A stretch of DNA of 64,000 nt from Rhodoferax saidenbachensis (GTDB taxonomy: Bacteria; Pseudomonadota; Gammaproteobacteria; Burkholderiales; Burkholderiaceae_C). Below, one piece after another: positions 1 through 8,178 of the stretch (positions within the stretch are counted from its first letter, which is position 1; every line of letters starts with the position of its first letter). The notes below the pieces were generated by a model. It had not been told where the DNA came from, made no database searches, and worked only from the letters and a program-made list of their open reading frames with translations. The DNA lies in NCBI RefSeq assembly GCF_001955715.1, contig NZ_CP019239.1:2790001-2854000 (forward strand). The letters run 5' to 3'. Made by a program: the position numbers and the translations under genes.

Positions 1-2
1 TC

Positions 3-1304
3 AACGGTGCATTTCTCACCGGCGACCTGTTCAATCTGTTCGTGTTCTTCGAGGTGATGCTGGCCGCATCGTACGGTTTGCTGCTGCACGGCTCGGGGCC
101 GTCGCGTGTGAAGGCGGGGCTGCACTACGTCACCATCAATCTGGTGGCCTCATCGCTGTTCCTGGTGGGTGCGTCGATGATTTACGGCGTCACCGGCACA
201 CTCAACTTTGCCGACCTGGCGGCAAAAATCCCGCTGCTGGCCGCACAGGATCGGCCGCTGTTGCACGCCGCCTGCGCGGTACTGGCCGTCGCCTTTTTGG
301 CCAAGGCCGCGATGTGGCCGCTGAATGCCTGGCTCGTGCCCGCCTATTCCAGCGCCAGCGCGCCTGCGGGCGCGGTGTTTGCCTTGCTTACCAAGGTGGG
401 CGTCTACGTGCTGCTGCGGCTATCGACGTTATGGTTCTCGCCGCAGGCAGGCGACTCGGCAGGCTTCGGCAGTGCCTGGCTGCTGTGGGGCGGCATGGGC
501 ACATTGGCCTTTGGCGCACTCGGCATGCTGGCTTCGCAGCGGCCGGCGCGCCTGGCGGGTTTTGCGGTCATTGTCTCGTCAGGTACGCTGCTGGCCGTGG
601 TCGGGCTGGCGCGGCCCGAGGTCACCGCGGGCGCGCTGTACTACCTGCCGACCTCCACGTTTGCGGTGTCGGCCTTCTTCCTGATCGCCGAATTGATGGA
701 ACGCTCACGCCTGAGCGAGACCCGCTCCAGACTCGCACCGGAGGACGAAGAAGACCATTTGCCCTTTGCCCTGGCCGAGCAGGAACTGAACGAAGACACC
801 AACCTGGACGACCAGCAAGAGGCGCTGATCGGCCGCCCCATACCAGCCGCCACAGCGCTGTTGGGCCTGGCTTTCATCGCCTGCACCCTGTTGGTGGCAG
901 GCCTGCCACCGCTGTCCGGTTTTGTCGGCAAGGTGCTAATGCTGTCGGCCCTGCTGAAAGACACCGGCACCGTGGCCTGGACGTTGCTCACGCTGGTGGT
1001 GCTGTCGGGGCTGTTTGCGCTGGTGGCCCTGTCGCGGGTGGGCATGCGCTTCTTCTGGGCGCCCGTGAACCGCGCCGCGCCGGTACTGCGCGTGGCGGAA
1101 TTCCTGCCGATTGCTTTGCTGGTACTGCTGTGCGGCATCTACACGGTGCGCGCCGAGACTGTCATGGCTTACACCCGTTCCACCGTACAGGCCCTGTACA
1201 CACCGGCGGGCTACGTGCAGGCGGTAATGGGTGCGCGCCCGTTGCCCACCGCTACCAACGCCGACCGCCTGGGCCTGCCGCCGCCCCAGGCAGCGGCCCC
1301 ATGA
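3..1304 (+). CDS. mrpD: Na+/H+ antiporter subunit D (MrpD/PhaD), 5'-truncated by window
   Basis: Membrane subunit of the multi-subunit Mrp/Pha cation-proton antiporter, related to the proton-pumping NuoL/M/N subunits. The frame is open from the first bases and an internal GTG at 42 is not a plausible start, so the true start lies upstream. About 433 residues are visible, against roughly 500 in full-length members. The sequence is a series of hydrophobic helices; the motif LPPLSGFVGK and a long acidic loop (around EDEEDHLPFALAEQE) before it are typical of subunit D. It is followed directly by subunits E, F and G, so the missing A/B and C genes are expected just upstream. The family exchanges cytoplasmic Na+ (or K+) for external protons and serves pH and salt homeostasis. 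The family call is firm; the transported ion is not determined. Confidence 0.93.
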   Translation, partial: NGAFLTGDLFNLFVFFEVMLAASYGLLLHGSGPSRVKAGLHYVTINLVASSLFLVGASMIYGVTGTLNFADLAAKIPLLAAQDRPLLHAACAVLAVAFLAKAAMWPLNAWLVPAYSSASAPAGAVFALLTKVGVYVLLRLSTLWFSPQAGDSAGFGSAWLLWGGMGTLAFGALGMLASQRPARLAGFAVIVSSGTLLAVVGLARPEVTAGALYYLPTSTFAVSAFFLIAELMERSRLSETRSRLAPEDEEDHLPFALAEQELNEDTNLDDQQEALIGRPIPAATALLGLAFIACTLLVAGLPPLSGFVGKVLMLSALLKDTGTVAWTLLTLVVLSGLFALVALSRVGMRFFWAPVNRAAPVLRVAEFLPIALLVLLCGIYTVRAETVMAYTRSTVQALYTPAGYVQAVMGARPLPTATNADRLGLPPPQAAAP

Positions 1305-1308
1305 CACG

Positions 1309-1815
1309 ATGAAACCGACCATGCTGCGCAAACTCTTCCCTGCTCCTCTGCTGTCTCTGGCACTGGTCGCCCTTTGGATGGTGCTGAACCGCGACTATGG
1401 CCTGGGCCAATGGCTGCTGGCACTGCTGCTGGGCGTGGCCGTGCCCATCCTGACGCAACCGCTGCGGCCCACGCCAGTGCGCTTTCGCAAACCCTGGACC
1501 GCGTTCAAACTGTTTTGGCGCGTGGGCGGTGACGTTATCGTCTGGAACTGGCGTGTGCTGCTTGGCACGCTGGCACGCACACCACCGCGCGGTGCCTTCG
1601 TCACCGTGCCGCTGGACCTGCGCGACCCGAATGGCCTGGCCGTGTTGGCAGCCATCCTGTGCGTGATACCGGGCACCATCTGGAGCGAGCTGGCGCTGGA
1701 CCGCAGCGCGCTGCTGGTGCACATCTTTGACCTGCACGACGAACACGCAGCGCAGGCCGAGATCGACCTGATCAAAACACGCTACGAAAAACCACTGATG
1801 GAGATATTCGAATGA
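1309..1815 (+). CDS. mrpE: Na+/H+ antiporter subunit E (MrpE/PhaE)
   Basis: A 168-residue MNHE-family membrane protein of the Mrp antiporter. The ATG at 1309 (MKPTMLRKL) lies 4 bases after the mrpD stop; an ATG four codons later is an alternative. Two or three hydrophobic helices at the N-terminus (LLSLALVALWMVL, WLLALLLGVAVPIL) are followed by a cytoplasmic part with the family-typical stretches NWRVLLGTLARTPP and VIPGTIWSEL. Its stop overlaps the start of mrpF by four bases (ATGA), which indicates translational coupling. Subunit E is needed for assembly of the complex in characterised Mrp systems; no catalytic residue is assigned to it. Confidence 0.92.
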   Translation: MKPTMLRKLFPAPLLSLALVALWMVLNRDYGLGQWLLALLLGVAVPILTQPLRPTPVRFRKPWTAFKLFWRVGGDVIVWNWRVLLGTLARTPPRGAFVTVPLDLRDPNGLAVLAAILCVIPGTIWSELALDRSALLVHIFDLHDEHAAQAEIDLIKTRYEKPLMEIFE

Positions 1816-2090
1816 GCACCCTACTGTTCGCCGCCATCGTCTTCACGCTTGCGTGTTACGTGCTGTCCATGGCACTGGCTCTGGTGCGCATGGTGCGTGG
1901 CCCTTCCGCACAGGACCGCGTGCTGGCCATGGACCTGATCTGGACCATAGGCATGCTGTTGCTGCTGGTACTGGCCATTCGTTACCGCAATTCGGCCTAC
2001 TTCGAGGCGGCCTTGCTCATCGCCATTTTTGGCTTCGTCAGCAGCGCGTCGATGGCCAAGTTCTTGTTGCGCGGCGAGGTGATCGAATGA
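1812..2090 (+). CDS. mrpF: Na+/H+ antiporter subunit F (MrpF/PhaF)
   Basis: A 92-residue MrpF/PhaF-family protein with three transmembrane helices. The motif VRGPSAQDRVLAMD just after helix 1 is the family signature and contains the conserved Asp in the membrane-facing helix (MDLIWTIGML). It overlaps mrpE and mrpG by four bases on either side (ATGA at both junctions), so D-E-F-G form one translationally coupled operon. It acts as a small integral membrane component of the antiporter. Confidence 0.93.
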   Translation: MSTLLFAAIVFTLACYVLSMALALVRMVRGPSAQDRVLAMDLIWTIGMLLLLVLAIRYRNSAYFEAALLIAIFGFVSSASMAKFLLRGEVIE

Positions 2091-2485
2091 ACGAAGCCCT
2101 CTCGCTGTGGATTGAGATACCGGTAGCGCTGCTGCTGGTGCTCAGCGGCATCTTTACGCTGTCATCGGCGGTGGGGCTGGTGCGCTTTCATAGCTTCTTC
2201 CAGCGCATGCACCCGCCCGCGTTGGCGTTCAGCTTTGCCTCGTGGTGCGTGACGCTGGCGTCCATCCTGTACTTCTCGGCGCTGGATCACAAGCTGTCGC
2301 TGCATGCCTGGCTCATCATCATTTTTCTCTCGCTCACCGTACCGGTGACGACCATCCTGCTGGCGCGCACCGAACTCTTTCGCAAACGCACCGGAGGCCA
2401 TGGAGACGAGGTACCTTTGCCAGTGGGCCAGGTCGCAGCAGCTTCACCCCAGACGACAAGCTCAGCCTCCCACATCCAAAGCTGA
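2087..2485 (+). CDS. mrpG: Na+/H+ antiporter subunit G (MrpG/PhaG)
   Basis: A 132-residue MnhG-type subunit and the last gene of the operon. The start at 2087 overlaps the mrpF stop; the frame is open further upstream, but that extension lies inside mrpF and lacks a family match. Three helices are visible, and the motif VGLVRFHSFFQRMHPPA is characteristic (LPDxYxRxHA-like loop of the family). The C-terminal 25 residues (after LARTELFRKR) are hydrophilic, low in complexity and probably not conserved. No clear terminator follows; the next feature is a decayed gene on the opposite strand. Confidence 0.92.
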   Translation: MNEALSLWIEIPVALLLVLSGIFTLSSAVGLVRFHSFFQRMHPPALAFSFASWCVTLASILYFSALDHKLSLHAWLIIIFLSLTVPVTTILLARTELFRKRTGGHGDEVPLPVGQVAAASPQTTSSASHIQS

Positions 2486-2529
2486 GGGGGCTGCGGGACG
2501 GCCGTATGCGCGTGCAGCCGCCCTGTCGA

Positions 2530-2862
2530 TCAGGCAAAAGTATCTAGCTGGCTGCCTGGGTTTGCGGTCTGGCGTTCTGTCGTGCGGCGTTGCGCGCTGA
2601 CGGCCTCGGCCTTGCGGGACTGCACTTCCTGCTGCGCCTGTTGGCGTGCACGCTGGATGGCACTGATCTGTGCCTGCACCATCTGGATCTGGGCTTGCAG
2701 CAGTTTGACCTTCTCCTTTTTGGCCTTGGCGTCCATGTCTGACGTGGCCACGCTCTTGAGCTCTTATACCAAAGACATCAGCTGCTTTTGCAGCTTGGCA
2801 ATATCGCTGGCACCAGCACTGGAGGGCACATTGCCGGTCGATGAAGAGGGGGAGACTTGCAT
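2530..2862 (-). pseudogene. Decayed FlxA-like coiled-coil gene (in-frame stop)
   Basis: This stretch aligns without gaps to the intact gene at 4391-4723; both are 333 bases long and share the start context and the stop. An in-frame TAA at 2764-2766 replaces the Asp codon found in the intact copy (V-D-E-L becomes V-stop-E-L), after about 32 codons. The 73 codons after the stop are open and nearly identical to the intact copy (MATSDMDAKAKKEK onward). The similarity extends outside the gene, about 2510-2900 versus 4371-4761, so this is an old segmental duplication on both sides of the IS30 element. The copies differ at many positions, so it did not arise from a recent composite transposition. 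Re-initiation at the internal ATG is conceivable but not supported by a ribosome binding site I can see. Confidence 0.8.
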
Positions 2863-2869
2863 ACCCCTT

Positions 2870-3085
2870 TTATCGACCTTTTGAGGAGGAAATGAAGACC
2901 CGCCTCGCTTCCATCGCTCCCACTTGCAGCTTCACAGTGTCTTCCGCTGGCGCGCTGGCCCAGGACTGGATACCGAGACCGATTTCACCAGCCACGCGGG
3001 GGATCGCACGGCTGAAGAGGCGGCCGGCAGCGTTATTCACATCGCCACCCATCACGAAGCGGATGTGACTGGCGGCTTCTTCCAT
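2870..3085 (-). CDS. Possible small ORF of unknown function
   Basis: An open frame of 71 codons (from MEEAASHIRFVMGG) ends 7 bases before the start of the pseudogene at 2862. Its codons are GC-rich in the third position, as in neighbouring real genes. I do not recognise the protein and it has no counterpart next to the intact FlxA-like copy. A stop codon lies in frame shortly upstream, so it is not simply the tail of a long gene cut by the IS element in the same frame. It could be a real small gene, a remnant, or chance; the stretch up to the IS holds nothing else I can name. Confidence 0.3.
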   Translation of the reverse strand: MEEAASHIRFVMGGDVNNAAGRLFSRAIPRVAGEIGLGIQSWASAPAEDTVKLQVGAMEARRVFISSSKGR

Positions 3086-3142
3086 GAGGACGGCACACAC
3101 CTGCCTTGGTAAATCCAGGAATTACTCCACGGGTAATTTTTA

Positions 3143-3163
3143 TAGAAATTGGCCTCTAGCCCC
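3143..3163 (+). repeat. Dispersed 55-bp repeat, copy A (left part, split by IS30)
   Basis: TAGAAATTGGCCTCTAGCCC, the 5' half of the repeat, stops at the IS30 element. The 3' half resumes at about 4283. Confidence 0.75.
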
Positions 3164-4286
3164 GGCTCGCTCAAAAGTGAAGTGCAACACACCGATTGAA
3201 ACTTCAATAAGGTGTGTCCATGAAACTGAACCAAGAGTACAAACAGCTCGATTACAAAGAGCGCCAGACCATTGCTGTATGCCTTGAGCTCGGATTGAGT
3301 ATCCGGGCGGTAGCCCGAGTACTGGGTCGTGCCCCCTCCACGGTGAGTCGTGAGATCAACCGAAACAGCGGTGCTGGTGCCTATAGTTGCCGATTCGCAC
3401 AACAGCGCTTTGTGCGCAGGCGTCGCCACAGCAGACCGCCCCCGAAGCTGGTGGCGGGCAATGCCCTCTTCGCCTCTGTGCACGCCTTATTGCAACTGCG
3501 TTGGTCACCCCAGCAAATTGCCTCTCGCCTAGCTACACTGCATCCGCATGAGGCGCACCAACGCGTCTCTCACGAAACCATCTACAACGTCATCTACGCC
3601 CAACCCCGGGGTGAGCTGCGCCGCGAGCTCATTGCCTGTTTGCGTCTGGCCCGCACCAAGCGCTGGCCCCGTTCACGTGGCGAAGACCGCCGCGGTCAGA
3701 TCGCTGATCTCTTGAGCATCCATGTACGTCCCCCGCAGGTTGAGGATCGACTGTTCCCTGGTCACTGGGAAGGTGACTTGATCAAAGGAGCAGGCAACCT
3801 CAGTGCTGTGGGCACCCTGGTAGAGCGCAGCACCCGGCTCCTGATGTTGGTAAAGCTGCCGCATCCCAACCCAGCCACTGCAGCCCACGTGCTGCAAGCG
3901 TTTACGGACAAGCTCAACGGTATTGCCAAGCCTATGCGCCAAACACTGACTTATGACCGGGGGCGTGAGATGGCTCACCATGCGCAATTGACAGCCAACA
4001 CCGGGGTTGCCGTGTATTTCTGTGATCCGCACAGTCCTTGGCAGCGTGGCACCAATGAGAACACCAACGGTTTGGTACGACAGTTCCTGCCAAAGGGGAC
4101 AGACCTGTCGGGTTACAGCCAGGAGCAACTCGACGGGATTGCTGACTTGATGAATGGACGGCCTCGCAAGACGCTGGGCTGGTTGACTCCGCTGGAGGTG
4201 TACGGCCAGTGGCTGGCCAAGCTTGAGCACTCTCCTGACTCCATCCAATAAACTCAGCTTGTGTTGCACTTGGATTTGACTCCGCC
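3164..4286 (+). mobile_element. IS30-family insertion sequence
   Basis: About 1.12 kb containing one transposase gene. The ends carry imperfect inverted repeats that share the perfect 12-mer AAGTGCAACACA (3180-3191, and its complement at 4260-4271), with further partial matches outward (TCAAA blocks). The exact outer ends and target duplication could not be fixed by eye; the flanks on both sides are runs of C. The element splits a copy of the dispersed 55-bp repeat: the left part (ending CTCTAGCCCC) lies before it and the right part (ATGGAATATGCGCGAGCAGC) after it. The transposase frame is intact, so the element may still be active. Confidence 0.85.
3220..4251 (+). CDS. IS30-family transposase
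   Basis: A 343-residue DDE transposase. The N-terminal helix-turn-helix (LDYKERQTIAVCLELGLS, then VLGRAPSTVSREINRN) is the IS30-type DNA-binding domain. The integrase-like core carries the catalytic acidic residues in HWEGDLIKGA, TYDRGREM and RGTNENTNGL, followed by the usual C-terminal LNGRPRKTLGW-like motif. I chose the ATG at 3220; a GTG at 3214 is two codons upstream. The reading frame is undamaged. Its role is cut/copy-and-paste movement of the surrounding element between the short inverted repeats. Confidence 0.95.
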   Translation: MKLNQEYKQLDYKERQTIAVCLELGLSIRAVARVLGRAPSTVSREINRNSGAGAYSCRFAQQRFVRRRRHSRPPPKLVAGNALFASVHALLQLRWSPQQIASRLATLHPHEAHQRVSHETIYNVIYAQPRGELRRELIACLRLARTKRWPRSRGEDRRGQIADLLSIHVRPPQVEDRLFPGHWEGDLIKGAGNLSAVGTLVERSTRLLMLVKLPHPNPATAAHVLQAFTDKLNGIAKPMRQTLTYDRGREMAHHAQLTANTGVAVYFCDPHSPWQRGTNENTNGLVRQFLPKGTDLSGYSQEQLDGIADLMNGRPRKTLGWLTPLEVYGQWLAKLEHSPDSIQ

Positions 4287-4331
4287 CCCCATGGAATATG
4301 CGCGAGCAGCTTCTGTTTTGATAGCAATTAA
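4283..4331 (+). repeat. Dispersed 55-bp repeat, copy A (right part, split by IS30)
   Basis: CCATGGAATATGCGCGAGCA, then GCTTCTGTTTTGATAGCAAT: the 3' half that completes the piece at 3143-3163. Confidence 0.75.
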
Positions 4332-4390
4332 CCAGTACCAGGGCTTCTGCACCAGCACCCGCAGGTGTTCGCGTGCGGCCGCCCTGGCGA

Positions 4391-4723
4391 TCAGGCAAAC
4401 GTATCGAGCTGGCTGCCTGGGCTTGCGGTCTGCCGTTCTGTCGCGCGGCGTTGCGCGCTGGCGGCCTCGGCCTTGCGGGACTGCACTTCCTGCTGCGCCT
4501 GTTGGCGTGCGCGCTGAATGGCACTGATCTGGGCCTGCACCATCTGGATCTGGGCCTGCAGCAGTTTGACCTTCTCCTTTTTGGCCTTGGCGTCCATGTC
4601 GGACGTGGCCACGCTCTTGAGCTCATCCACCAAGGACATCAGCTGCTTTTGCAACTTGGCAATATCGCTGGCTGCAGTACTGGAGACCGCACTGCCGGTC
4701 GATGAAGAGAGGGAGACTTGCAT
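4391..4723 (-). CDS. FlxA-like coiled-coil protein
   Basis: A 110-residue protein with a Ser/Thr-rich N-terminus (MQVSLSSSTGSAVSST) and then a nearly continuous Lys/Gln-rich helix: SDIAKLQKQLMSLVDELKSV, then KVKLLQAQIQMVQAQISAIQ. This is the pattern of the FlxA-like family (PF14282), small coiled-coil proteins of unknown function; E. coli flxA is in the flagellar regulon, but no flagellar gene is seen here. A purine-rich stretch (GAGAGGG) lies just before the ATG. A duplicate with a premature stop lies at 2530-2862. Family call moderate, function unknown. Confidence 0.75.
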   Translation of the reverse strand: MQVSLSSSTGSAVSSTAASDIAKLQKQLMSLVDELKSVATSDMDAKAKKEKVKLLQAQIQMVQAQISAIQRARQQAQQEVQSRKAEAASAQRRATERQTASPGSQLDTFA

Positions 4724-4840
4724 ACCCTCTCTATCGGCCTTTTGAGGATGAAATGAAGGACAGCCGCGCTTGCGCCGTCAGTTCCTCCCGGAGCTTGGCC
4801 TAGCGCCGCGACCACATGGCGGGCAACCCACAGGCTTTCT

Positions 4841-5767
4841 TCAAGCTCCTGATCTGGCTGCGATGGGTGCATGCGCTTCCATCACCTCCACAACCCAGTT
4901 GATAAAGACGCGCAACTTCACGCTCACATGGCGGTTGGGGTGGAACGCCAGGTACATGGGCATGGGGTCCAACGCCCAGTCTTGGAACAAGGGCACGAGT
5001 TCACCACGCGCCAGGTGGGGCTTGGCCATGTAGTGGGGCAGCCAGAGCACGCCCACACCGGCCAAGCCAGCGGCGAGGTAGGCGTTGCCATCGTCCACGG
5101 CCAGAGCGTGTTTGCCTTTGACTTCGATACGCGCATCGCCCTGACGCAAGGTGCTGGGCAAAAGCTTGCCGGTGCGCGACGACAAAAAGCCAACGATGCG
5201 GTGCGGCTCTGCCTCCAAATCCAAAGGGTGTGACGGGCTGGCAACCCTCTGCAGATAACTGGGTGCCGCATACACGCCAAGTTGCAGGTCGCCCACATGG
5301 CGCGCGATGAGCGATGGCTGGGTGACCTCACCACCGCGTATTACGCAGTCCACGTTGTCACCAATGAGGTCGACCAGGCGGTCACTCACACCCATCTCAA
5401 TCTGAAGGTCTGGATAACGGGCGTGGAACTCCGGGAATGCGGGGACCAATAGCATGCGCGCCAGCGGGCTCGGTACATCCACACGCAGCCGCCCTCGGGG
5501 CGAGGCGGTGGCGCTGGACAGGCTGGTCTCGGCATCGTCCAGATCCACCAGCACGCGCACCGCCCGCTCGTAATAGGCAGCGCCATCGGCGGTGACACGG
5601 ACCTGTCGCGTGGTGCGGTTGAGCAGCTTGACGCGCAGCCGCGCCTCCAGTTGCTGCACCAGCTGGGTCACTGTGGTTTTGCTCATGTGCAGGGTCTGCG
5701 CAGCCTTGGTAAAGCTGCCCGTCTCCACCACGCGCACAAAGGCTTGCATTGCATCAAAACGGTCCAT
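4841..5767 (-). CDS. LysR-family transcriptional regulator
   Basis: 308 residues. The N-terminal winged helix-turn-helix covers about residues 1-60 (FVRVVETGSFTKAAQTLHMSKTTV, then LLNRTTRQVRVTADG), and the C-terminal periplasmic-binding-protein-like effector domain follows (RGRLRVDVPSPLARMLLVPAF). It resembles the large CrgA/AaeR-type branch of single-gene LysR regulators. It is transcribed divergently from the RidA-family gene at 5915 across 147 bases, so that gene is its likely target, possibly together with self-repression. The effector is unknown. Confidence 0.92.
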   Translation of the reverse strand: MDRFDAMQAFVRVVETGSFTKAAQTLHMSKTTVTQLVQQLEARLRVKLLNRTTRQVRVTADGAAYYERAVRVLVDLDDAETSLSSATASPRGRLRVDVPSPLARMLLVPAFPEFHARYPDLQIEMGVSDRLVDLIGDNVDCVIRGGEVTQPSLIARHVGDLQLGVYAAPSYLQRVASPSHPLDLEAEPHRIVGFLSSRTGKLLPSTLRQGDARIEVKGKHALAVDDGNAYLAAGLAGVGVLWLPHYMAKPHLARGELVPLFQDWALDPMPMYLAFHPNRHVSVKLRVFINWVVEVMEAHAPIAARSGA

Positions 5768-5914
5768 ATCGGCCTTACCTTACCCCGTTGATTGTTTGGG
5801 AATTGCAAACAGTGATTGTGCGGCTTGCTGGTTTATCCCGCAGGCATGGCGCCCTAAATTCAGGGCAAGCCAATTGGCTTTTCCCTACACATCCACCATC
5901 CTTCGAGGTATTCC

Positions 5915-6310
5915 ATGTCAGTCCGCAATGTTGTTTTTCCCGCCGGTCGCCAGGCGCTGTATGAACAGAACCGCTACTCGCCCGCCATCCAATCGAATGG
6001 CTTCTTGTTTGTCTCCGGCCAGGTGGGCAGCAGGCCCGATGGTTCGCCCGAGCCGGATGTGGCCCAGCAGGTGCGCCTGGCGTTTGAGAACCTCAATGCC
6101 ATCCTGGCGGCTGCGGGTTGCACCTTTGACGACGTCATTGACGTCACGGTGTTTATTGTGGACCCGGAGAAACATCTGGAGACCATCTGGCCGGTGATCC
6201 ATGCGTTTTGGGGCCCTGCCCCGCACCCCACGCTCACGGGCATTGGCGTGACCTGGCTCTACGGCTTTCAGTTCGAAATCAAGGTCATCGCCAAGCTGCC
6301 AGAGGCTTAA
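5915..6310 (+). CDS. RidA/YjgF-family protein
   Basis: 131 residues of the YjgF/YER057c/UK114 fold. Typical features are NRYSPAIQSNGFLFVSGQVG near the N-terminus, QVRLAFENLNAILAAAGCTFDDVIDVTVFI in the middle and HPTLTGIGV near the end. Canonical RidA hydrolyses reactive enamine/imine intermediates and uses a conserved Arg in the motif IPxxR/RxxVEV; here the corresponding C-terminal stretch reads HPTLTGIGVTWLYGFQFEIKV without that Arg. This may therefore be one of the RidA-like subfamilies (Rid4-7 type) of different or unknown activity. The divergent LysR gene suggests inducible expression. Confidence 0.88.
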   Translation: MSVRNVVFPAGRQALYEQNRYSPAIQSNGFLFVSGQVGSRPDGSPEPDVAQQVRLAFENLNAILAAAGCTFDDVIDVTVFIVDPEKHLETIWPVIHAFWGPAPHPTLTGIGVTWLYGFQFEIKVIAKLPEA

Positions 6311-6318
6311 CAAGGAAA

Positions 6319-6383
6319 ATTTGAACGAAATGGACCTCTAGCCCCCGTGGAATATGCGCAAGCAGCTTCTGTTTTGATAGCAA
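6319..6383 (+). repeat. Dispersed 55-bp repeat, copy B
   Basis: Near-consensus copy between the convergent RidA-like and SDR genes: GGACCTCTAGCCCCCGTGG, then AATATGCGCAAGCAGCTTCT, then GTTTTGATAGCAA. It ends exactly at the SDR stop codon. Related copies are at 3143-3163/4283-4331, 8165, 19784, 28801, 41365, 47727, 51018, 59994 and 60970. Confidence 0.85.
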
Positions 6384-7136
6384 TCAGGCCTGCGACAAAG
6401 CCACCGCATCCGCCCCCGCCGGTATGCGCATGGGGGCGGCAGGGTCCGTCACTGCACGCCAAACGGCTTCGACCACGTCTTGCGTGTGAGTGACAGGTGC
6501 GGCGGTGTCTCCCAGGGCTGCGAACACGCTTTGTGTGAAGGCGGCATACGCCTCGTGCGTGCTGCCTGCCATGCGCGGGCGGGCGTTGGCGCCAAAGCTG
6601 GTGCTGGGCGCGCGCCCCGGCAACACCAGCCTGGCGCGCACATTGAAAGGCGCCAACTCCAGTGCCAGGGATTCGGTGAACGCGTTGACCGCCGCTTTGC
6701 TGCTGGTGTAGACCGACAGCAGGGGCAGTGACTTGAGCGTGACGCTGGAGGTGACGTTGACCACCACGCCCGCACGCCGTTGCCGGAACTGAGGCAGCAC
6801 GGCCTGCGTCATCGCGATGGTGCCGAAGGTGTTGGTCTCGAAGATCTCACGTACGCTGGACAGCGCAACGCCTTCCAGTGGCGCCAGCAAGCCCACACCG
6901 GCGTTATTGACCAGGGCGTCGATGGGCCCGGCCTCCTCCACACAACGACGGATGCTGTCGGCATCGGTCACATCCAGGGCCAGCAGGCGCAACCGCTCGG
7001 AGGATGGCAACAGGCCCTCGCGCGGGGTGCGCATGGTGGCCACCACCCGCCAGCCTTTGTCGAGGAAGAAACGCGCCGTCTCCAGGCCAAAGCCCGACGA
7101 ACAACCGGTAATGAGAACAGTGGAAATGGCAGACAT
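6384..7136 (-). CDS. SDR-family NAD(P)-dependent oxidoreductase
   Basis: 250 residues of a classical short-chain dehydrogenase/reductase. The nucleotide-binding glycine motif TGCSSGFG is at residues 10-17, NNAG in the middle, and the catalytic YxxxK motif as YTSSK after the conserved Ser in TSSVTLKS. The segment RTPREGLLPSSERLRLLALDVTDADS suggests NADPH preference (basic residue after beta-2), which is inference. It is divergent from an AraC-type regulator across 94 bases, an arrangement in which the regulator usually controls the oxidoreductase. The substrate is unknown. Confidence 0.92.
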   Translation of the reverse strand: MSAISTVLITGCSSGFGLETARFFLDKGWRVVATMRTPREGLLPSSERLRLLALDVTDADSIRRCVEEAGPIDALVNNAGVGLLAPLEGVALSSVREIFETNTFGTIAMTQAVLPQFRQRRAGVVVNVTSSVTLKSLPLLSVYTSSKAAVNAFTESLALELAPFNVRARLVLPGRAPSTSFGANARPRMAGSTHEAYAAFTQSVFAALGDTAAPVTHTQDVVEAVWRAVTDPAAPMRIPAGADAVALSQA

Positions 7137-7230
7137 CTAAAAACTCCTTGGTTAAGAGCTGCGTACGATACGGGCCAGAAACCGGACTGACTATGCTTAA
7201 ATGTCCGTTTCTTTGTTGAGATGATCCAAT

Positions 7231-8178
7231 ATGGTTGATCCCCTCGCAGAAGTCGTGTCCTTGCTGCAGCCAGGTGCGCCGTTCTCCAAAGTGGTGGCGG
7301 CCTCGGCACCCTGGGCGGTGCGCCGCACCGAGATGGGCCGGCCGTTTTACTTCGTGGTGCTGGAAGGCAGTTGCCACCTGACGGTGGACGGGCCGAAACA
7401 CAGCGACACCATCACCCTGAACGCGGGCGACTTCGCGCTCATCCCGGCGGCGCGCAGTTTTGCAACCTCCAGCGTGGACCGGCTGCCACCCCGCGCGGAC
7501 GAAGCGGTGGACACGCCCATCGCAGCCATGCCAGGCGGTGCACGCGTCGGCGACCCCGAGGGCGCGGTAGACGTTCGCATGTTGGTGGGCAACTGCGTGC
7601 TGGGCTCACCAGACGCTGCCTTGCTGGTGCCCCTGCTGCCGCAGTGGGTGCACGTGCGCAGCGAGCCGCGCTTGTCCACTCTGGTGCAACTGCTGGGCGA
7701 CGAGACCCGCACCGACCGGCCCGCGCGCGACATCGTGATGGCCCGCCTGCTGGAGGTACTGCTGATAGAAGCCTTCCGGTCCAGCGCCAGCACGGCTGCA
7801 TCACCGGGTCTGGTGCGGGGCCTGTCGGACCCCAAACTGGCGCTGGCCCTGCGCAGCATGCATGCGCAGCCCGCGGCGCCCTGGAACATGGCACAACTGG
7901 CACGCGAAGCCGCCATGTCGCGCTCCGCATTCTTTGACCGCTTCAGCCGCACGGTGGGCGTCACGCCCATGGACTACCTGCAGACCTGGCGCATGGCGCT
8001 GGCCCAACAACTGCTGCGGCAACGCGAACTCGCCATCGCAGAGATTGCAGAGCGCGTGGGCTACAGCTCCGTCAGCGCCTTCGGCGTCGCCTTCACCCGC
8101 CATGTGGGGGTCCCACCGGGGCGCTATGCAAAAGGTGAGATGGATGAACGTCGCGCTGAGGTTTATGAGCCAAATTAG
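7231..8178 (+). CDS. AraC-family regulator with N-terminal cupin
   Basis: 315 residues. The N-terminal part (about 1-190) is the cupin-type ligand domain of the AraC_binding/cupin_6 group (MGRPFYFVVLEGSCHLTVDG, then LNAGDFALIPA). The C-terminal part (about 200-300) holds the two helix-turn-helix motifs, WNMAQLAREAAMSRSAFFDR and IAEIAERVGYSSVSAFGVAF. It is divergent from the SDR gene, which it probably activates. Its stop codon (TAG, 8176-8178) lies within a copy of the dispersed repeat, so the last few residues may have been set by that insertion. Confidence 0.92.
   Translation: MVDPLAEVVSLLQPGAPFSKVVAASAPWAVRRTEMGRPFYFVVLEGSCHLTVDGPKHSDTITLNAGDFALIPAARSFATSSVDRLPPRADEAVDTPIAAMPGGARVGDPEGAVDVRMLVGNCVLGSPDAALLVPLLPQWVHVRSEPRLSTLVQLLGDETRTDRPARDIVMARLLEVLLIEAFRSSASTAASPGLVRGLSDPKLALALRSMHAQPAAPWNMAQLAREAAMSRSAFFDRFSRTVGVTPMDYLQTWRMALAQQLLRQRELAIAEIAERVGYSSVSAFGVAFTRHVGVPPGRYAKGEMDERRAEVYEPN

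Noticed and set aside
1853..2086. Longer N-terminus for the antiporter subunit G frame
   Set aside because: It lies within mrpF in another frame, and the family start with the ATGA overlap is at 2087.
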